DNA of 18,022 nucleotides from Gammaproteobacteria bacterium. GTDB taxonomy: Bacteria; Pseudomonadota; Gammaproteobacteria; Steroidobacterales; Steroidobacteraceae. Both the position numbers and the translations under genes were made by a program. The stretch covers positions 1 to 18,022 of the forward strand of contig PMNQ01000076.1 in assembly GCA_003162555.1 (NCBI GenBank), in the 5' to 3' direction. A model generated the notes under the pieces. The model searched no databases. It saw only the letters and a list, made by a program, of their open reading frames with translations, and had not been told where the DNA came from. Shown one piece after another: positions 14,718 to 18,022 of this stretch. How positions within the stretch are numbered: the stretch's first letter is position 1; the number at the start of each line of letters is the position of its first letter.

Positions 14718-15461
14718 TTAAATGGCCGTCCGGCGCTGCCGCAGCGCCTCATAAAGCAGCATCCCGGAGGCTACCGAGACGTTCAGGCTCTCAACCGACC
14801 CGAGGCTCGGAAGCGAGACCAGCCAGTCGCAATTGCGCCGCGTCAGCTCGCGCAGCCCCGTGCCCTCGGCCCCCATGACCAGGCATCTGCCGCCGGTCAG
14901 GTCGACCTGATCCGCGCGCTGCGGTGCTGAGGCGTCAGCGCCGACGATCCACACGCCGGCATCCTTGATCAACTTCAGGCTGCGCGACAGGTTGGTCACC
15001 GTAACGACCGGCGTGGTTTCGGCGGCGCCCGCCGCGACCTTGCGGGCGGTTGCGTTCAGCGTGGCCGCGCGATCGCGTGGCACCAGCACCGCCAGCGCGC
15101 CGCAGGCATCCGCGGTGCGCAGGCAGGCGCCCAGGTTGTGCGGATCCTGCACCCCATCCAGAGCCAGCAGCAGTGGATCGCGCACCTTGCCGAGCATTGC
15201 GTAGAACGAGTCTTCCGTCAGCGGCGCGAGCGGCTCGACTTCCGCCACCACGCCCTGGTGTGCGACCTCCCCCACCCAACCACGGAGACGCGCCGCATCG
15301 ACGCGCTCGACCGGCCGGCCGGCATCGCGCGCCAGGATCTCGATCGCCACGGCGCGCTGGTCGGTGCGTCCCTGCTGGATGTACAGGCGCAGCACGCGCT
15401 GCGGCGCGTGCGCCAGCAGCGCTCGCACCGTGTGCAGGCCGTAGATCCGTTCGCTCGCCAT
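14718..15461 (-). CDS. rlmB: 23S rRNA (guanosine2251-2'-O)-methyltransferase RlmB
   Basis: A 247-residue SpoU-type SPOUT methyltransferase that modifies G2251 in the peptidyl-transferase P-loop; length as in E. coli (243). The N-terminal substrate-binding domain starts '[20 protein letters not shown]'. The catalytic knot has motif 1 '[16 protein letters not shown]' (106-121, Asn109), motif 2 '[14 protein letters not shown]' (193-206) and motif 3 '[18 protein letters not shown]' (223-240). The frame is open 39 codons further up, but that reading lies inside rnr; ATG 15461 follows the rnr stop by 2 nt and matches the family start. Operon rnr-rlmB is conserved in gammaproteobacteria. Confidence 0.95.
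   Translation of the reverse strand: MASERIYGLHTVRALLAHAPQRVLRLYIQQGRTDQRAVAIEILARDAGRPVERVDAARLRGWVGEVAHQGVVAEVEPLAPLTEDSFYAMLGKVRDPLLLALDGVQDPHNLGACLRTADACGALAVLVPRDRAATLNATARKVAAGAAETTPVVTVTNLSRSLKLIKDAGVWIVGADASAPQRADQVDLTGGRCLVMGAEGTGLRELTRRNCDWLVSLPSLGSVESLNVSVASGMLLYEALRQRRTAI
14732..14748 (-). repeat. Perfect inverted repeat in the end of rlmB
   Basis: GGCGCTG and CAGCGCC form a perfect 7-bp stem around a 3-nt loop inside the last codons of rlmB, followed downstream by the rlmB stop and the rpsF leader structure. There is no T-run, so it is not a standard terminator. It could slow ribosomes or nucleases between rlmB and rpsF, or simply reflect Arg/Ala-rich coding in GC-rich DNA. Confidence 0.3.
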
Positions 15462-15463
15462 TG

Positions 15464-17464
15464 TCAGTCGGCCGCCAGCTCCAGATCGATCATGCCCTCG
15501 ACCGGATTTACCGACGTCACCATCACACGCACGCGCATGCCGGGGCTGAACTTTCGCCCGGTGCGCCGCCCCTGCCACTGGCCGCCGTCACGCGTCATCG
15601 CATAGTCGTCGTCGCGCAGCGCGGTGAGATGCAACAGTCCGTCGGCGCCGACGCCGAGCAGCTGTACGAAGCAACCGAACTCGACCACGGTGGTGATCAG
15701 GCCCTCAAAGGTCTGACCGATGCGATCGCGCAGATACACGCATTTGAGAAAAGACTCGACATAGCGGTCGGCCTCGTCAGCGCGCTTCTCGAGCCGCGAC
15801 AGATCGGCGCCGATGGGTTCGAGCGCGGATTGCTCGGCGCTGGATTCGCGCGGCGCCAGGGCGAGGCCGGCGCGCAACGCGCGATGCACCAGCAGGTCCG
15901 GGTAGCGGCGGATCGGCGAGGTGAAATGCGCGTAGTCCGGCAGTGCCAGTCCAAAGTGGCCGATGTTGGCGGGCTGGTATACGGCTTGCGACAGCGAGCG
16001 CACCACCAGCGTCTCGACGAACGGCCGCAGTTCCGCGTCGCGCACGCGCGGCGCGATGCCGGCCAGATCGCGCGTGCGGATCTCATCCGGGATCTGCAAT
16101 TCGATGCCGAGCACATGCAACGTGGCCTTGAGATTGTCGAGCTTGCGTTGCTCCGGCGGCTGGTGAACACGATAGAGCGCGGGCATGTGCAGGCGCTTGA
16201 GCTCCTTGGCGACAGCCACGTTGGCCAGCACCATGCATTCTTCGATCAGCTTGTGCGCCTCGTTGCGCGACTTGAACTCGATCGCGCGTACCTGCTCTTC
16301 CTTGCTGAACACGAAGTTTGCTTCCGGGGCATCGAATTCGAGCGCGCCACGGCGCGAACGCGCCTTGAGCAGCGCGTGGTACACCTCGACCAGCGGCTCG
16401 AGCTTGTCGACCAGCGGGCCGAGCGCGGCCCGCGCGGCCGGATCGCGCGTGAACAGCAGCGCGAAGGCCGCGTCGTAGGTGAGCCGCGCTGCAGAGCGCA
16501 TCACCGCCGGGTAAACGCGCCAGCCCTTGAGCGAGCCGCGCGCACTGACGTGCATGTCCGCGACCATGCACAGGCGGTCGACGTGGGGCTCGAGCGAGCA
16601 CAGATGGTTGGATAGCGCCGTCGGCAGCATCGGCAGGACGCGATTGGGAAAATAGACCGACGTGCCGCGCGCACGCGCCTCCGTGTCGAGCATGGTGCCC
16701 GGCCGCACGTAGTGACTGACATCCGCAATCGCGACCAGCAGGCGAAAATCCTCGCCATCGCGCTCCGCATACACGGCGTCGTCGAAATCGCGCGCATCGG
16801 CGCCGTCGATCGTCACCAGCGGCACGTTGCGCAGATCGGTACGCCGGGCCGCCTCGACCGCATCCACGTGACTGCCAAAGCGCTTCGCTTCCTGCAGCAC
16901 TTCGGGACTGAACTCCTGGCCGAGGTCGAAGCGCGCGATCGCCGCCTCGGTCGACATCTCGACCGGCCGCTCGGGATCCAGGCGCTTGCGCACCCAGGCC
17001 TCGCCCGTCACACCATCAGCCGGATAACGCTTGATGTCGGCGATGACCCAGTCGCCGGGTTGCGCGCCCTGCGTACCCGAGTGCGGAATGTTGCAGACGA
17101 TCGCGAGCCGCCGGTCGGCCGCGCGCACGCGCAGTTCATGGCCGCTGCGTTCGACCACGCCCAGGAATGCGCTCAAGCCCCGCTCGAGCACGCTCTTGAC
17201 GGTGCCGACCCAGCGGTCCTGCGCGTCCTTGTGCAGCGACAGGCTGACGCGGTCGCCCTGCACCAGTCCCGACATTTCGCGCGGCGGCAGGAATACGCCG
17301 CCTTCGATCCCATCGACGCGCGCGAAGCCAAAGCCTGCGCGGTTCGGCGAAACGATGCCTTCGGCAGCCGTCGGTTCACCCTTGCCGGGCTTGCGCACCT
17401 GGTGGCGTGAGCCTCGACGGGCGGGATGTCGCGTGGTGCGCGTTGGCTTTCTGCTACGGGTCAA
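15464..17464 (-). CDS. rnr: Ribonuclease R, compact form
   Basis: A 666-residue RNase II/R-family 3'-5' exoribonuclease. After a basic N-terminal segment (1-28, eleven Arg/Lys) come cold-shock-type OB domains (about 34-150: 'GIVSPNRAGFGFARV', 'GVFLPPREMSGLVQGDRV'). The RNB catalytic domain has 'TIDGADARDFDDAV' with Asp220, 226, 228 and 229 equivalent to E. coli 272/278/280/281, and 'HFTSPIRRYPDLLVHR' (513-528). An S1 domain fills 583-663. E. coli RNase R has 813 residues; the N-terminal helix-turn-helix and the C-terminal Lys-rich tail are missing. The start is TTG at 17464 with GGAG 7 nt upstream; the next in-frame Met is residue 64, inside an OB domain. Length is RNase II-like, but the rnr-rlmB context favours RNase R. 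Confidence 0.9.
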   Translation of the reverse strand: MTRSRKPTRTTRHPARRGSRHQVRKPGKGEPTAAEGIVSPNRAGFGFARVDGIEGGVFLPPREMSGLVQGDRVSLSLHKDAQDRWVGTVKSVLERGLSAFLGVVERSGHELRVRAADRRLAIVCNIPHSGTQGAQPGDWVIADIKRYPADGVTGEAWVRKRLDPERPVEMSTEAAIARFDLGQEFSPEVLQEAKRFGSHVDAVEAARRTDLRNVPLVTIDGADARDFDDAVYAERDGEDFRLLVAIADVSHYVRPGTMLDTEARARGTSVYFPNRVLPMLPTALSNHLCSLEPHVDRLCMVADMHVSARGSLKGWRVYPAVMRSAARLTYDAAFALLFTRDPAARAALGPLVDKLEPLVEVYHALLKARSRRGALEFDAPEANFVFSKEEQVRAIEFKSRNEAHKLIEECMVLANVAVAKELKRLHMPALYRVHQPPEQRKLDNLKATLHVLGIELQIPDEIRTRDLAGIAPRVRDAELRPFVETLVVRSLSQAVYQPANIGHFGLALPDYAHFTSPIRRYPDLLVHRALRAGLALAPRESSAEQSALEPIGADLSRLEKRADEADRYVESFLKCVYLRDRIGQTFEGLITTVVEFGCFVQLLGVGADGLLHLTALRDDDYAMTRDGGQWQGRRTGRKFSPGMRVRVMVTSVNPVEGMIDLELAAD

Positions 17465-17493
17465 TTGACAGCTCCGGACCGCTTTCTTACATT
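17465..17493 (+). promoter_or_regulatory. Sigma70-type promoter for the permease gene
   Basis: TTGACA (17465-17470, perfect -35) and TACATT (17488-17493, four of six matches to TATAAT) are separated by exactly 17 nt. Transcription would start near 17500, leaving a leader of about 57 nt before the ATG at 17557. The -35 box directly abuts the TTG start codon of the divergent rnr gene and covers its ribosome-binding site. This is the best promoter match I see in the window. Confidence 0.6.
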
Positions 17494-17521
17494 GCGCCGC
17501 CGCGGCAGATGCGCGCCCTTA

Positions 17522-17530
17522 AGTGTAGCA
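17522..17530 (-). promoter_or_regulatory. Candidate extended -10 promoter for rnr
   Basis: On the - strand, TGC followed by TACACT gives an extended -10 element (TGnTAnnnT). No -35 resembles the consensus at the right distance, which extended -10 promoters can tolerate. The start point would be near 17515, about 50 nt before the rnr TTG. It faces the permease promoter head-on. Confidence 0.3.
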
Positions 17531-17556
17531 GGACGTTGATCACGCTGGATGTCACC

Positions 17557-18022
17557 ATGGTTTATGCGGCGCTGTGCATCTTCGCGGCGGCCGTCGTGCG
17601 TGGCTACGCCGGCTTCGGCTTTTCACTGCTGGGCATTACAGCCTTGTCGCTGGTCCTGCCGCCCGCCACCGTCGTGCCATCGATTTTCATGCTCGAAGTA
17701 CTGGCAGGACTCCCGCTGCTGCCGGGACTCTGGCGGCTCATTCACTGGCGTGAGTTGCTCTGGCTTTTTCTGGGTTGCCTGCTGGGCACTCCGTTTGGTG
17801 TGTACGCACTCGCGCACGCGCCTGCTGCGCCGATGACCCTTGGCCTGGCCGTGTTCGTGCTGGTCTCAGCCGTGGTATTGAGCCGCGGCTACCGCTTGCA
17901 GCGCATGCCGCGTCCCCCTGTGGCATTTGTTACTGGCATCGCATCGGGCCTGGCCAATGGTGGCTTCGGCATGGGCGGGCCGCCGGTCATCCTGTTCTTT
18001 TTCAGCTCGCCGGCGGGGGTCG
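17557..18022 (+). CDS. TauE/SafE-family membrane permease (partial)
   Basis: 155 codons are visible before the window ends without a stop. The protein is very hydrophobic and carries both signatures of the TauE/SafE (DUF81) family: 'VVRGYAGFGFSLLGI' near the start (13-27) and the repeated half-motif 'GLANGGFGMGGPPVILFF' (about 132-149). Members export or import sulfite, sulfoacetate or other organic anions; the substrate here is unknown. About four or five membrane segments are visible (near 2-20, 24-45, 68-85, 91-107 and 120-150). The ATG at 17557 has GGA 7 nt upstream; a TTG at 17536 would add 7 residues but has poorer spacing. It is divergent from rnr and has its own promoter. Confidence 0.85.
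   Translation, partial: MVYAALCIFAAAVVRGYAGFGFSLLGITALSLVLPPATVVPSIFMLEVLAGLPLLPGLWRLIHWRELLWLFLGCLLGTPFGVYALAHAPAAPMTLGLAVFVLVSAVVLSRGYRLQRMPRPPVAFVTGIASGLANGGFGMGGPPVILFFFSSPAGV

Noticed and set aside
15050..16615. 521-codon + strand open frame opposite rlmB and rnr
   Set aside because: No domain or start signal, and both genes on the - strand are clear.
17549..17836. 95-codon + strand open frame starting at ATG 17549
   Set aside because: It is out of frame with the TauE/SafE permease, whose two family motifs fix the other frame; the translation is Cys/Arg/Ser-rich.

Overview
The window is a high-GC (roughly two-thirds G+C by eye) chromosomal segment of a gammaproteobacterium. Gene content and order (SUF genes with sufU and sufT, rpsP-rimM-trmD-rplS next to ffh, rnr-rlmB-rpsF-rpsR-rplI-dnaB without priB) fit a Xanthomonadales/Nevskiales/Steroidobacterales-type lineage better than enterics; the exact taxon is inference. 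I see 20 protein genes, the first and last cut by the window ends. Coding is very dense: the largest gene-free stretch is 10253-10501 (249 nt). I saw no rRNA or tRNA gene, insertion sequence, prophage, CRISPR array or defence island.

Layout. (1) 2-2367, + strand: a tight operon, the end of sufS, then sufU, sufT, sixA and a YgiD/DODA-type extradiol dioxygenase, with neighbours overlapping or at most 2 nt apart. (2) 7559-2343, - strand: ffh, rpsP, rimM, trmD, rplS and sppA, i.e. signal recognition particle, ribosome and tRNA maturation plus a membrane signal-peptide peptidase. (3) 7626-8900, + strand: a CorC/CNNM-type transporter, divergent from ffh and convergent with radA. (4) 10252-8897, - strand: radA. 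(5) 10502-12061, + strand: a PP2C phosphatase and a double-FHA protein, a two-gene Ser/Thr-phosphorylation cassette with a CRP-like palindrome upstream and no kinase in view. (6) 17464-12058, - strand: rnr, rlmB, rpsF, rpsR, rplI and dnaB. (7) From 17557, + strand: the start of a TauE/SafE-type permease behind a near-consensus promoter.

Most of the window is core information processing. The points most worth a second look are a predicted S6:S18-binding mRNA structure ahead of rpsF; the phosphatase/FHA cassette, its CRP-like site and its AT-rich junction; a compact RNase R without the usual N-terminal helix-turn-helix or C-terminal basic tail; a TrmD with Glu where the catalytic Asp is expected; a CorC homologue apparently lacking the GNNxxN membrane motif; head-on promoters between rnr and the permease; and three convergent gene pairs that all overlap, two sharing one CTAG as both stop codons. 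I found no clearly new multi-gene system. The phosphatase/FHA cassette is the nearest candidate, and its families are known.
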